Source of the DNA: Arthrobacter sp. FB24
Lineage (GTDB): Bacteria > Actinomycetota > Actinomycetes > Actinomycetales > Micrococcaceae
Direction: 5' to 3'
Length of the DNA stretch: 64,000 nucleotides
NCBI RefSeq assembly: GCF_000196235.1
Contig: NC_008541.1
Span: forward strand, 1,178,001 to 1,242,000
In this document: one piece after another, positions 37,708 to 46,776 of the stretch
Position numbering within the stretch: position 1 is the first letter of the stretch
How the letters are laid out: the number at the start of each line of letters is the position of its first letter
The notes under the pieces: model-generated
The model's database searches: none
Seen by the model: the letters and a program-made list of their open reading frames with translations, nothing else
Told to the model about the DNA's origin: nothing
Program-made: the position numbers and the translations under genes

Positions 37708-38541
37708 GTGAGCTCGGCATTGAAGAAGGACCACCTTCGCATCGCATCAGTCAACGTCAACGGCCTCCGTGCTGCCTACCGGAACGGCATGGCGGAGTGG
37801 CTTGAGCCGCGCGAGGTGGACATTCTTTGCCTGCAGGAGGTCAGGGCGCCGGACAAAATCGTCCGTGAACTCCTGGGCGAGGGCTGGTTCGTCCTTCATG
37901 AAGAAGCCGAAGCCAAGGGGCGTGCGGGCGTGGCCATTGCCTCCCGTACCGAGCCGCTGGCCACCCGTCCGCACATCGGAGACGACTACTTTGCCACCGC
38001 CGGCCGCTGGGTTGAGGCCGACTTCCGTTTGACGGACGCCGCCGGGGCCCCGGTCCAGCTGACGGTGGTGAGCGCCTATGTTCACTCCGGAGAGGCCGGG
38101 ACCCCCAAGCAGGACGACAAGTTCCGCTTCCTGGACGTAATGGAGAACCGTCTTCCCGAGCTGGCAAAGCACAGCGACCACGCCCTTGTGGTGGGTGACC
38201 TGAACGTGGGCCACACTGAGCTGGACATCAAGAACTGGAAGGGCAACGTCAAGCGGGCCGGCTTCCTCCCTGAGGAACGCGCTTATTTTGACCGCTTCTT
38301 TGGCGAAGACATCGGATGGAGGGATGTCCACAGGGGCCTGGCGGGAAACGTCGACGGCCCCTACACCTGGTGGTCCCAGCGCGGCAAGGCCTTTGACACC
38401 GACACAGGCTGGCGCATCGACTACCACATGGCCACTCCCGCCCTCGCAGCCGCCGCCATTTCGGCGACCGTGGACCGGGCACCGTCATGGGACACCCGCT
38501 TCTCCGACCACGCACCGCTGGTAGTGGACTACCAGCTCTAA
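37708..38541 (+). CDS. xth: Exodeoxyribonuclease III (AP endonuclease family)
   Basis: A 277-residue enzyme of the exonuclease III/AP endonuclease family for base-excision repair. Motifs are [13 protein letters not shown], the metal-binding Glu in [20 protein letters not shown] (catalytic Tyr), [14 protein letters not shown] (Asp and Asn), [20 protein letters not shown] and the C-terminal [10 protein letters not shown]. The GTG at 37708 follows TAGAGT by 7 bases, a possible leaderless arrangement. Confidence 0.94.
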   Translation: MSSALKKDHLRIASVNVNGLRAAYRNGMAEWLEPREVDILCLQEVRAPDKIVRELLGEGWFVLHEEAEAKGRAGVAIASRTEPLATRPHIGDDYFATAGRWVEADFRLTDAAGAPVQLTVVSAYVHSGEAGTPKQDDKFRFLDVMENRLPELAKHSDHALVVGDLNVGHTELDIKNWKGNVKRAGFLPEERAYFDRFFGEDIGWRDVHRGLAGNVDGPYTWWSQRGKAFDTDTGWRIDYHMATPALAAAAISATVDRAPSWDTRFSDHAPLVVDYQL

Positions 38542-38561
38542 GCCCGAAGGTTTTTCGCACA

Positions 38562-39605
38562 ATGACTAGCTCGACTTCCACGGTGACCAAGAAACGCATC
38601 CTCTCCGGCGCCAAGCCCACAGCGGACTCGCTGCACTTGGGCAACTACATAGGCGCCGTCCGCAACTGGGTGGACATGCAGGCTGAATACGACGCCGTGT
38701 TCTTCATTCCTGACCTCCACGCCATCACCGTGGACTTCGAACCGGCAGAATTGGCCAAGCGCACCCGTGTGGTGGCTGCCCAGTACATTGCGGCGGGCAT
38801 CGACCCGGATAAGAGCATCTTCTTCGTCCAGTCCCATGTTCCCGAGCATGCCCAACTGGCCTGGGCGCTGAACTGCATCACCGGCTTCGGCGAGGCCTCA
38901 CGCATGACGCAGTTCAAGGACAAGACGCAGAAGTCGGGCGCGGACTCCGCAACGCTTGGCCTGTTCGCCTACCCGACCCTGATGGCCGCGGACATCCTCC
39001 TGTACCAGACCGACCTCGTCCCGGTCGGCGAGGACCAGCGGCAGCACCTGGAGCTGACCAGAAACCTGGCCCAGCGCTTCAATACCCGCTTTGGCCACAC
39101 GTTCACGGTGCCCGAGGCCACCATCCTGAAGGCCACCGCCAAGATCTACGACCTCCAGAGCCCGACTGCCAAGATGTCCAAGACGGGCGGATCGCCCCAC
39201 GGTTCCATCCAGCTCCTGGAGGACCCCAAGATCGCCGCGAAGCGCATCAAGTCCGCAGTGACTGACACCGGAACGGAAATCCGGTTCGACGCCGAAGCCA
39301 AGCCGGGGGTTTCCAACCTGCTCACCATCTACTCGACGCTCACCGGGAAGTCCGTGCCCGAGCTTGAAGCGGAATACCAGGGCAAGATGTACGGCCACCT
39401 CAAAAAGGACCTCGCGGACGTCATGGTGGACTTCATTACGCCGCTCAGGGACCGGACCAATGAACTGATGGCGGATCCGGCGGAACTGGACAGGCTGCTG
39501 GCCCAGGGTGCCGAACGCGCCCGGGAAATCGCGTCCGTGACCCTCGGCCAGGTCTATGAGCGCATGGGCTTCCTGCCGTCCCTCACCCTCGCAGGAGTCC
39601 GCTAG
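38562..39605 (+). CDS. trpS: Tryptophanyl-tRNA synthetase
   Basis: A 347-residue class I synthetase that charges tRNA-Trp. The HIGH-type motif is in [20 protein letters not shown] and the KMSKS-type motif is [48 protein letters not shown] and [20 protein letters not shown] are also diagnostic. ATG 38562 begins after CCGAAGG. It is transcribed with xth and the following 2H protein. Confidence 0.97.
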   Translation: MTSSTSTVTKKRILSGAKPTADSLHLGNYIGAVRNWVDMQAEYDAVFFIPDLHAITVDFEPAELAKRTRVVAAQYIAAGIDPDKSIFFVQSHVPEHAQLAWALNCITGFGEASRMTQFKDKTQKSGADSATLGLFAYPTLMAADILLYQTDLVPVGEDQRQHLELTRNLAQRFNTRFGHTFTVPEATILKATAKIYDLQSPTAKMSKTGGSPHGSIQLLEDPKIAAKRIKSAVTDTGTEIRFDAEAKPGVSNLLTIYSTLTGKSVPELEAEYQGKMYGHLKKDLADVMVDFITPLRDRTNELMADPAELDRLLAQGAERAREIASVTLGQVYERMGFLPSLTLAGVR

Positions 39606-39609
39606 GCCC

Positions 39610-40311
39610 ATGTCATCAGCCAGCAAAGTCACAGCAAACGAAACCTCCCCTGCATACCGCGGAGAGGGAAAATTCGTTGGCGCCGATGATGACGCTGCCA
39701 TGATCCGGGGCACAGCGCCACGCAAGCGGCAAGCCAGGACCGACGAGATGAGCGTCGGTGTCATCCTGGGCTTCCCGCCGGACATTGCCGAGGAACTCCA
39801 GCGCTGGCGGGCATCGTTCGGGGACCCCATGGCCGGCGTCATTCCTGCGCACATCACGCTGGTCACCACCACTCCCACCAAGGACTGGGAGGCCACGCGA
39901 AGCCATGTCCGCGAGGTCGCGCGCAGGCAGCAGCCGTTCACCGTCACCATCGCGGGTACCGGATCGTTCAGGCCCGTGTCCCCGGTGGTTTTCCTCAACG
40001 TCGAAGACGGCTTCGGGCACTGCGTCAACCTGCACGAACAGCTGCAGACCGGGCCGCTGGAACGCGAACTGCCCTTTGCCTACCACCCGCATGTGACCAT
40101 TGCCCACGACGTGGCGCCGGAGAGCCTGGACGAGGCCGAAGCGGTCCTGAAGGATTACCGGGCCACGTTCCCTGTGGTTAGCATGGGGCTGTACGAGCAC
40201 GACATCAACGGCATTTGGCAGCTACGGGAAGAACTCGACTTTGGCATCGAAACTGACCCCACCGGAGGCACGTCCGGCACTAGCGGCCCAGGCGGGGCAC
40301 GCCGGCGATAA
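39610..40311 (+). CDS. 2'-5' RNA ligase-like (2H phosphoesterase) protein
   Basis: A 233-residue protein. The two H-x-T/S motifs of the 2H phosphoesterase superfamily are seen: AHITLVTT (near residue 79) and HPHVTIAHD (near 159), with VFLNVEDGFGHCVNLHEQL between. The first 45 residues are charged and outside the domain, so a later start at ATG 39748 (MSVGVILGF) is possible. The 3' end overlaps the next gene by 71 bp if that gene starts at 40241. Substrate unknown. Confidence 0.82.
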   Translation: MSSASKVTANETSPAYRGEGKFVGADDDAAMIRGTAPRKRQARTDEMSVGVILGFPPDIAEELQRWRASFGDPMAGVIPAHITLVTTTPTKDWEATRSHVREVARRQQPFTVTIAGTGSFRPVSPVVFLNVEDGFGHCVNLHEQLQTGPLERELPFAYHPHVTIAHDVAPESLDEAEAVLKDYRATFPVVSMGLYEHDINGIWQLREELDFGIETDPTGGTSGTSGPGGARRR

Positions 40312-41341
40312 TCCTCCGCTTCCCACGGAGCGCGCCCGGCTGAAGCTGGAAGTGAGCCGGAAGAAGGTCGAGTGGAGCAGGGCGCGCAGGTCCGGCAGCG
40401 GCGCCTTGGCCGGCCTGTCCGCCATGTTCCAGTGGCTGCTTGCGCGCCTCAATTCTTTCCGTCCCATGCGTGCCTTCCAGCACTACAACCTGCAGCACGG
40501 TCCGCTCATGGCGGCCGGTATCGGCTTCAGGATGTTCTTCTCCATCACAGGTCTGCTGGCCACCGGCCTTTCCCTTGCCGGTCTCGTGCTCAGCGGGCAG
40601 CCGGCCCTGCTGGATCAGGTCATCAAGAGCATTGCCAAGGCTGCGCCCGGCCTCATGAAGGTCGACGGCGGCGAGGGGCTGGTGGACCCCTATCAGCTGC
40701 TGAACCCCTCGGGACTGGGCTGGGCCGCGGTGATCGCAGCCGCAGTGACGGTTTTCACAGCCCTGGGCTGGATCAGCGGCATCCGAGACGGCGTGCGGGG
40801 CATGATGCAGCTCGGCCCCCGCGGGATGAACCCGGTCCTGCAGATACTGCGGGACGCCGGCATCTTGCTGCTGCTCGGCGTGGCACTGGTGCTGAGCGCC
40901 GCCGCCTCGCTGATTTTCGGAACCGCAGCCGGGTGGGTTACTGAGCAGCTGCAGCTCGATCCGGTGATGGCCTGGCCGCTGACGACGGCCATCAAGGTGG
41001 GCGTGCCGCTGGCGCTGGGCTGGGTGACCGCGCTGATCATGTTCCGGCTGGCGGCAGGCCTGAAACTTTCCCGGCAGGCCCTGCTTGAAGGAACCATCCT
41101 GTCGGCCGTGGGAACCACGGTGCTACAGATCTTCAGCACTGAGCTGCTTGCCAGCGCCGGACGCAACCCGATTCTTGCGCCCTTCGCGATCATCATCGGG
41201 CTGCTCATCTGGTTCAACCTTGTCAGCCAGGTCTATTTGGTGTCAGCGGCCTGGTCGGCCGTCAGGGAAGAGGACCTGAAGACGTCGGACCTACCCCGAA
41301 AGAAGGTCCTGGGTTCGCGCCGCCTGCCTCCCCAAACCTGA
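40241..41341 (+). CDS. YihY/virulence factor BrkB family membrane protein
   Basis: Up to 366 residues with six or more hydrophobic helices. It fits the YihY (formerly RNase BN) family: RAFQHYNLQHGPLMAAGIGF, RMFFSITGLLATGLSLAGLV, GISGIRDG-like turns and FAIIIGLLIWFNLVSQVYLV with SAAWSAVREED. The TTG at 40241 is the longest start and overlaps the 2H gene; GTG 40352 (VSRKKVEW) is an alternative. It ends 13 bases before a convergent gene. The family function is not established. Confidence 0.8.
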   Translation: MASKLTPPEARPALAAQAGHAGDNPPLPTERARLKLEVSRKKVEWSRARRSGSGALAGLSAMFQWLLARLNSFRPMRAFQHYNLQHGPLMAAGIGFRMFFSITGLLATGLSLAGLVLSGQPALLDQVIKSIAKAAPGLMKVDGGEGLVDPYQLLNPSGLGWAAVIAAAVTVFTALGWISGIRDGVRGMMQLGPRGMNPVLQILRDAGILLLLGVALVLSAAASLIFGTAAGWVTEQLQLDPVMAWPLTTAIKVGVPLALGWVTALIMFRLAAGLKLSRQALLEGTILSAVGTTVLQIFSTELLASAGRNPILAPFAIIIGLLIWFNLVSQVYLVSAAWSAVREEDLKTSDLPRKKVLGSRRLPPQT

Positions 41342-41354
41342 CGGGCCCCGCGGC

Positions 41355-43607
41355 TTAAGGCGCAGCCACCAATCCCTCCCAGGCCACCGTCCAGTCGGCC
41401 GGGAATCCGGGGGCATGCCGCCCGGGGCCGTTGTCCCAGCCTGCCGCCATCAACGCCGCGGCGGCAAGGAGCCCGCCATTGCCGGGCAGATAGAGCGGCA
41501 AGGAATCCGTTTGGCGGTTGTGGCCGTTTGGGAGCACTACGTTCTTGCCGGCAGCCAGCAGCAGGGAGTCGACGGCGGTCTCCGGGTCTTCGAGGCGGGC
41601 TGCGGTCATGGCCATGACAGGGTAGTCCCAGCCCCACGTGCTGTCCCAGTCCCAGCCTGCCAGGACGTCGGCGAGCGTTGCCCGCATGACGTCCGTGTCG
41701 ATCAGGTCCGTCTTCGGCAGGACCCCCAGGCCGCAGAGCATCGAGGGGTGGTCGGTGCGGATCGTGAAGGGTTCCACGTCGATCGCAGCGTAGACGCCGT
41801 TGACGATGCGCGGGGACACCAAGGCGTCGGCAACTTCTGTCCAGGCTTCGACGGGTTCGAGTCCCAGCCGTTCGCGCCACTCGGATGCGATCCGGAGACC
41901 CCACTGCCAGTAGGCAAGCTCGAAGGTGGGATTCGTGACAGTTGCGCGCATCGACCCGTAGCTTTCCTGGGCAGGAACCAGGGGCGGCCCCAGTTCGAAC
42001 CCGCGGGCCGTGGGGTGGGCGAAGCCGGCCATGAAATCGGCGGATTCGAAGACGATCTCGGCGAACTCCTCCAGAACGTCCCGGGAGGGATTGGCCCGGT
42101 AGACGAGTTCGGAGAGGTGGATTGGGTGCGGTTGCTGCCAGATAAGGAATGTCCCGATGGGGCTGGGGCTCTCCCTGCCCTCAGGGCCGACCTGCTTGGG
42201 CCAGCGAACGCCGTCGAAGCCCTGGGCCTTTGCGGTCCGGCGCGAGCTTTCCAGGACGGTGGAGTACCACCGCAGCGACGGAAGCAGGAGGTCCGCGCGG
42301 TTCCAGAGGGCAAAGTGCGCCGCGTGCCACCAGTGCATTTCCAAGTGGAAGCGGCCGCGCCAGGAATTGCAGACCAGGCCGGTTTCCTGCGGCGGGAGCG
42401 ACCCCGAGCAGTTGACGGCCGTGAGGTATTGGGAGAGGACTATCCGCCGCTCCAGCTCCTTCGCCCTGGGATCGTCCGTCGCGTCAAGCTCAATGGCCCC
42501 GCCCGAGGTCCAGAACTGCGGCCAATAGGCCTCCGATGCGGCGATGGCACTGCTGCCCGCGGAAAGCCCGACGGCGCTCCCGCCTGCATCCCCCTGCCCG
42601 GGTGTGGGGGCTACCCGTGTCAGTCTGTTGTTACCCCGCGGAATGCAGTCGCCGTCTCCGGCGGAGATGAAGGCGATGGAGAGATCGAGGAGGCCAGGTT
42701 TGTCCCTGCCGGCCGGTGCCTCGGGAACGATCCGGAGGCTGTGCGGGGCGGCCTGTTGCACGCTCACGTCCCGCCCTGAGATCACCACGCGGTACCGGGC
42801 GTTGTCGAGTTGGCGGCGGACCGTCCAACTGGCGGCTCCGGGATCCGCGGCCGGCGCTACCGGCCCCTCCAGGAAGGTGCTGTGGGCGTTCTCGCGGTTC
42901 CAGTCGGCGGCGTCGTGCCACGCTTCAGAGCCGTACGGGAAGCTGACGCCAACCATCAGGCCCTTTGCGAGAGCGGGTGAATCCACCCGGATCCCGAGTT
43001 CGTCCCGATCGGGGTGGCACGCGGTGGTGACCGTTACCGGGTGGCCGCCCAGCGTGAAACTGCTGCTCACCACTCCCGTCCACAGATCGAGCGTTTGCAC
43101 GGCACCGGAAAGGTCGGCTTCGGTGAGGGCCCGCTCTGACCCGTCGTCCGCCCAGCGGAAGCCTATGCGTGCCAGGTCGAGGCGGTGGGGGTTGGCCCGG
43201 AGCCAGGTTTCCGCCCGGGAGGCGTCAGTCTCGCGGTCCTTCACGATGTCGCCCGCCATGTCCACGTACGGAACCGGCCCGCGGGGCGAGTCGTAGAGGA
43301 CCGTCGATCCGGCGAGCCCGTACGGGCGGGGAGGAGGACTGGCATGCCATCCCCACTGCGCCTGCGTGCCGAGCAGTGTCCCCGGTGGCAGATTATCGCG
43401 TGCCCCGACCGGGTAGGCATCCGGCAGCGATTGGAGTCCGGTCAGATCCACGGTGAAGGCGAACTCCCCGTTGCCGACGGACACCGGGCTTTGCGGATCG
43501 AGATTCTCCTGCCGAACGTTGTGCCGGCGGGCCAGTGCCTTCCTGTCGATGGCGTCGGCGGGTGTGGTGGCGGATTCCGATGGGGCGCTGATGCTCTGGC
43601 TATGCAC
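41355..43607 (-). CDS. Six-hairpin (alpha/alpha)6-barrel glycoside hydrolase-like protein
   Basis: A 750-residue protein with a beta-rich N-terminal half and a helical-barrel C-terminal half, as in GH65/GH63-like six-hairpin glycosidases. Recognisable parts are SVGNGEFAFTVDLTGLQSLP, VCNSWRGRFHLEMHWWHAAH, GWDWDSTWGWDYPVMAMTAA and LPNGHNRQTDSLPLYLPGNG. There is no signal peptide, so it is likely cytosolic. The GTG start has AGGAGG 9 bases upstream. It is divergent from a sugar-binding lipoprotein, with LacI-like operators between. Substrate and family number are not certain. Confidence 0.75.
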   Translation of the reverse strand: MHSQSISAPSESATTPADAIDRKALARRHNVRQENLDPQSPVSVGNGEFAFTVDLTGLQSLPDAYPVGARDNLPPGTLLGTQAQWGWHASPPPRPYGLAGSTVLYDSPRGPVPYVDMAGDIVKDRETDASRAETWLRANPHRLDLARIGFRWADDGSERALTEADLSGAVQTLDLWTGVVSSSFTLGGHPVTVTTACHPDRDELGIRVDSPALAKGLMVGVSFPYGSEAWHDAADWNRENAHSTFLEGPVAPAADPGAASWTVRRQLDNARYRVVISGRDVSVQQAAPHSLRIVPEAPAGRDKPGLLDLSIAFISAGDGDCIPRGNNRLTRVAPTPGQGDAGGSAVGLSAGSSAIAASEAYWPQFWTSGGAIELDATDDPRAKELERRIVLSQYLTAVNCSGSLPPQETGLVCNSWRGRFHLEMHWWHAAHFALWNRADLLLPSLRWYSTVLESSRRTAKAQGFDGVRWPKQVGPEGRESPSPIGTFLIWQQPHPIHLSELVYRANPSRDVLEEFAEIVFESADFMAGFAHPTARGFELGPPLVPAQESYGSMRATVTNPTFELAYWQWGLRIASEWRERLGLEPVEAWTEVADALVSPRIVNGVYAAIDVEPFTIRTDHPSMLCGLGVLPKTDLIDTDVMRATLADVLAGWDWDSTWGWDYPVMAMTAARLEDPETAVDSLLLAAGKNVVLPNGHNRQTDSLPLYLPGNGGLLAAAALMAAGWDNGPGRHAPGFPADWTVAWEGLVAAP

Positions 43608-43667
43608 GCTGCATGCCCTCCTGGGCTGTCTGCTTTGACTGCTGCTGGGTCTGATCCGGCGATCTTA

Positions 43668-43679
43668 GAAACCGGTTTC
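43668..43679. promoter_or_regulatory. LacI-like operator O1
   Basis: GAAACCGGTTTC is a perfect 12-bp palindrome with a central CG step, typical of LacI/GalR-family operators. It lies 61 bases upstream of the glycosidase start. Confidence 0.6.
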
Positions 43680-43743
43680 CGAAACGATTCAATCGTTGCC
43701 CCTCCGACGAGCGGTGTCAACCCGTGCGGCACGCTGGGGTCTA

Positions 43744-43772
43744 TTGACGCCGGAAGGGCCTCTTGATACGTT
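43744..43772 (+). promoter_or_regulatory. Candidate promoter of the sugar-binding protein gene
   Basis: TTGACG (43744-43749) and TACGTT (43767-43772) are separated by 17 bases. Operator O2 begins 4 bases after the -10 box, so repressor binding would block initiation. Confidence 0.55.
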
Positions 43773-43775
43773 TCA

Positions 43776-43787
43776 GGAACCGTTTTC
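43776..43787. promoter_or_regulatory. LacI-like operator O2
   Basis: GGAACCGTTTTC matches O1 at 10 of 12 positions and lies 108 bases from it, directly downstream of the candidate -10 box of the sugar-binding protein gene. Confidence 0.55.
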
Positions 43788-43810
43788 TGACAGCTAAGGA
43801 TGTCTGCCCA

Positions 43811-45109
43811 ATGGCGCGTATAACTACCCGAACCCTCCGCAAAACGATCGCCGTAGTTTCTGCGCTGAGCCTGCTCGGCCTCACAGCGTGTTCCAGTCCG
43901 TCGACCAACCAGCCCGAGGACGGCAACGTTGAAATCCGCTTCTCCTGGTGGGGCAACGCGGGCCGCGCCGAGCTGACCAACAAGGCCATCAAGGAGTTCG
44001 AAGCCGCCAACCCCACCATCAAGGTCAAACCTGAGTATGGGGACATTAGCGGCTACTTCGACAAACTGGCCACGCAGATGGCCGCCAACGATGCACCCGA
44101 CGTGATCACCATGGGCGGCGCCTATCCGGCCGAGTACGCCAACCGCGGCGCACTGCTGGACCTGTCCAAGGTCAGCGGCTCCCTGGACCTCTCCAAGACG
44201 GACCAGGGAGCCCTGGAGAACGGCCAGGTGCAAGGCAAGCAGTACGGGGTCTCCACCGGAGCCAACGCGTTGGCGATCGTCGTGAACCCCGGCGTCCTGC
44301 AGGCCGCCGGCGTTGCGCTTCCGGATGACAGCACGTGGACCTGGGATGATTTCGCCAGGCTGGCTGCCGACGTGACAGCCAAGAGCCCTAAGGGCACCTA
44401 TGGGACGGCAACCGTCCTCACGCACGATTCGCTGGACGCCTTTGCCCGCCAACGCGGCGAGTCGCTCTACACCCAGGACGGGCAGCTCGGACTGGGCAAG
44501 GAGACGGTGCAGGACTACTTCGACTACTCGGTGAAGCTGAGTGAATCGGGAGCTGCGCCCGGTGCCTCGGAGACCGTGGAAAAGCTAAACGTCAGCACCG
44601 AGCAGACATTGATGGGCATGGGCAAGGCCGGGATGATGCTCACGTGGAGCAACTCTCTCGCCGCACTCAGCAAGGCCTCGGGGGCGGACCTGAAGCTTCT
44701 TAGGCTCCCCGGCGAAACCCCGACCCCGGGCATCTGGCTGCAGTCTTCGCAGTTCTACACGATCTCTGCCCGCAGCAAGCACACCGATGCCGCCGCGAAG
44801 CTGGTGAACTTCCTGGTGAACGACGCATCCGCCGCAAAGATTATTCAGAGCGACCGCGGCGTGCCCAGTAACTCCGGAATGCGCACTGCGATCCAGGACA
44901 TGCTGACGCCGCAGGGCAAGATCGAGGCAGCTTACATCGACCAGATAGGCAAGATGGACTTTGCGCCTACCTTCATTGGCCCCACCGGTTCAACAGCCGT
45001 CTCCGAGATCACGGCCCGCATCAACACCGATGTCCTGTTCAAGCGGCTCTCGCCGGAAAAAGCCGCGGAGCAGTGGATCAGCGAAAGCAAGGCGGCCATC
45101 GGCAAGTAG
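43811..45109 (+). CDS. Extracellular sugar-binding lipoprotein of an ABC importer (orphan)
   Basis: A 432-residue cluster B/family 1 solute-binding protein. The start is ATG 43811, preceded by AAGGATG. A signal peptide ends in LLGLTAC (lipobox). The mature part begins VEIRFSWWGNAGRAELTNKA and has DVITMGGAYPAEYANRGALL, WTWDDFARLAADV and FLVNDASAAKIIQSDRGVPS, as in carbohydrate-binding proteins. No permease or ATPase gene follows; the next gene is convergent and starts its stop 8 bases away. It must pair with transporter parts elsewhere, or the operon was broken. Confidence 0.88.
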   Translation: MARITTRTLRKTIAVVSALSLLGLTACSSPSTNQPEDGNVEIRFSWWGNAGRAELTNKAIKEFEAANPTIKVKPEYGDISGYFDKLATQMAANDAPDVITMGGAYPAEYANRGALLDLSKVSGSLDLSKTDQGALENGQVQGKQYGVSTGANALAIVVNPGVLQAAGVALPDDSTWTWDDFARLAADVTAKSPKGTYGTATVLTHDSLDAFARQRGESLYTQDGQLGLGKETVQDYFDYSVKLSESGAAPGASETVEKLNVSTEQTLMGMGKAGMMLTWSNSLAALSKASGADLKLLRLPGETPTPGIWLQSSQFYTISARSKHTDAAAKLVNFLVNDASAAKIIQSDRGVPSNSGMRTAIQDMLTPQGKIEAAYIDQIGKMDFAPTFIGPTGSTAVSEITARINTDVLFKRLSPEKAAEQWISESKAAIGK

Positions 45110-45116
45110 CTCGCCG

Positions 45117-45887
45117 CTACCGCCCGGCGTCGAGGTACTGGTCGGCCCAGGCGGAAATGATCTTCGCAGCCCGGGCGGCCTGACCCTTGCCGGTCAGCAG
45201 GTGGTCACTCCCTTCCAACGAGACGAAGCTGCGCGGGTGCCGTGCCGTCTGGAAAATTGTGCTGGCATTTTCGATTCCCACCGTGTTGTCCGTGGGGGAG
45301 TGGAGCACCATCAGGGGCTTTCCGAGCCGCTTGATGCAGTCGGTCAGGTCCGCGTTCTCCAGGTCCTCCACGAAGTGCCGGCGGATTTCCACGCGCTTGC
45401 CGCCCAGGTCCACCTCCGCGCTGCCTTCGTTGAGGATCCGGTCCAGCGCTGCATCAAACACGTGGGCCACGTGCTTGGGTGAGAACGGGGCTCCCACGGT
45501 GGCCACGGCGTCAAGCTCCGGAATCTCCTTTGCCGCCGCCAGGACGGCGGCTCCGCCGAACGAGTGCCCCACCAGCAGCGAGACCGGCCGTCCTTCGGCG
45601 CGCATGAACTCCGCTGCCTTGACGGTGTCCGCCACCTTGTGGCTGAAGGAGCCTTCGGACCAGTAACCGGCGGAATCGCCCAGCCCCAGGTTGTCGAAGC
45701 GGAGCATCCCCACCCCGTTGTCGGCCAGCGCCTTGCACATCCTGGACGCCGACGGGCTGTCCTTACCCAGCGTGAACCCGTGCGAGAACACACCCCAGCC
45801 CTTCACCGGGCCTTCCGGCATGTCGACGATGCCGGAGAGCAATTCGCCGGTGGATCCTTCGAAACTGACTTTTTCGGACCGGGACAT
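45117..45887 (-). CDS. Alpha/beta hydrolase (serine hydrolase family)
   Basis: A 256-residue alpha/beta hydrolase starting at ATG 45887, with GAAAGGG upstream. The nucleophile elbow is LLVGHSFGGAAVL (Ser109), the oxyanion region GVFSHGFTLGKDSPSASRM, and the late SLEGSDHLLTG carries the probable catalytic His, with LMVLHSPTDNTVG providing the Asp. It resembles the YbaK/BAAT-like esterase group with osmC-associated relatives. Substrate unknown. Confidence 0.87.
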   Translation of the reverse strand: MSRSEKVSFEGSTGELLSGIVDMPEGPVKGWGVFSHGFTLGKDSPSASRMCKALADNGVGMLRFDNLGLGDSAGYWSEGSFSHKVADTVKAAEFMRAEGRPVSLLVGHSFGGAAVLAAAKEIPELDAVATVGAPFSPKHVAHVFDAALDRILNEGSAEVDLGGKRVEIRRHFVEDLENADLTDCIKRLGKPLMVLHSPTDNTVGIENASTIFQTARHPRSFVSLEGSDHLLTGKGQAARAAKIISAWADQYLDAGR

Positions 45888-45925
45888 GGGGACCCTTTCG
45901 TTGGGTGGCGCTAAAGTGCCTTGAA

Positions 45926-45971
45926 ACGACGACGGCGCCCCCACCTGAAAGGTGAGAGGCGCCGTCGTCGT
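45926..45971 (-). terminator. Terminator of the sdhCDAB operon
   Basis: A perfect 14-bp outer stem (45926-45939 with 45958-45971) encloses a second small stem CACCT/AGGTG. It is 22 bases past the sdhB stop. Confidence 0.75.
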
Positions 45972-45992
45972 GGTTTTCGTGGTTAGCGGGTG

Positions 45993-46775
45993 CTAGATCT
46001 TGCGGGAGAGGATTGCCTGCTTGACCTCTGCGATCGCCTGCGTGACCTGGATGCCGCGGGGGCATGCTTCGGTGCAGTTGAAGGTGGTGCGGCAGCGCCA
46101 CACGCCTTCCTTGTCGTTGAGGATCTCCAAGCGCATGTCGCCGGCGTCATCACGGGAATCGAAGATGAAGCGGTGGGCGTTGACGATCGCTGCCGGGCCG
46201 AAGTACTGGCCGTCGGTCCAGAAGACCGGGCAGGACGACGTGCACGCGGCGCACAGGATGCACTTGGTGGTGTCGTCGAAGCGCTCACGGTCCTCGGCGG
46301 ACTGCAGGCGTTCTTTGGTGGGCTCGTGGCCCTTGTTGATAAGGAACGGCATGACTTCACGGAAGGACTGGAAGAACGGCTCCATGTCCACGATCAGGTC
46401 CTTCTCCACCGGCAGGCCCTTGATGGGTTCCACGGTGATGGGCTTGGTCGTGTCCAGGTCCTTCAGCAGGGTCTTGCACGCGAGGCGGTTGCGGCCGTTG
46501 ATGCGCATGGCGTCGGAACCGCAGACGCCGTGGGCGCAGGAGCGGCGGAAGGAGACGCTGCCGTCAATTTCCCACTTGACCTTGTGCAGGGCGTCCAGCA
46601 CGCGGTCGGTGCCGTACATGGTGACCTTGAAGTCGTCCCAGGTGGCTTCCTCGGAAACCTCAGGGTTGTAACGGCGCACGCGCAGGGTGACGTCGAATGT
46701 CGGGATCTCTCCGCCGCCTCCGATGTGCGCGGGCAGTTCGATCTTTGAGGCTGGCTCAGCAAGTTCGGCGGACAT
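45993..46775 (-). CDS. sdhB: Succinate dehydrogenase iron-sulphur subunit
   Basis: A 260-residue subunit carrying electrons from the flavoprotein to quinone. The 2Fe-2S cluster ligands lie in SCAHGVCGSDAMRINGRNRL-AC (Cys80, Cys85, Cys100, with Asp88 in place of Cys as in E. coli). The 4Fe-4S and 3Fe-4S ligands lie in CILCAACTSSCP (Cys172, 175, 178, 182) and CRTTFNCTEACPRG (Cys228, 234, 238). Its ATG is one base after the sdhA stop, so it is the last gene of sdhC-D-A-B. Confidence 0.97.
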   Translation of the reverse strand: MSAELAEPASKIELPAHIGGGGEIPTFDVTLRVRRYNPEVSEEATWDDFKVTMYGTDRVLDALHKVKWEIDGSVSFRRSCAHGVCGSDAMRINGRNRLACKTLLKDLDTTKPITVEPIKGLPVEKDLIVDMEPFFQSFREVMPFLINKGHEPTKERLQSAEDRERFDDTTKCILCAACTSSCPVFWTDGQYFGPAAIVNAHRFIFDSRDDAGDMRLEILNDKEGVWRCRTTFNCTEACPRGIQVTQAIAEVKQAILSRKI

Positions 46776-46776
46776 C

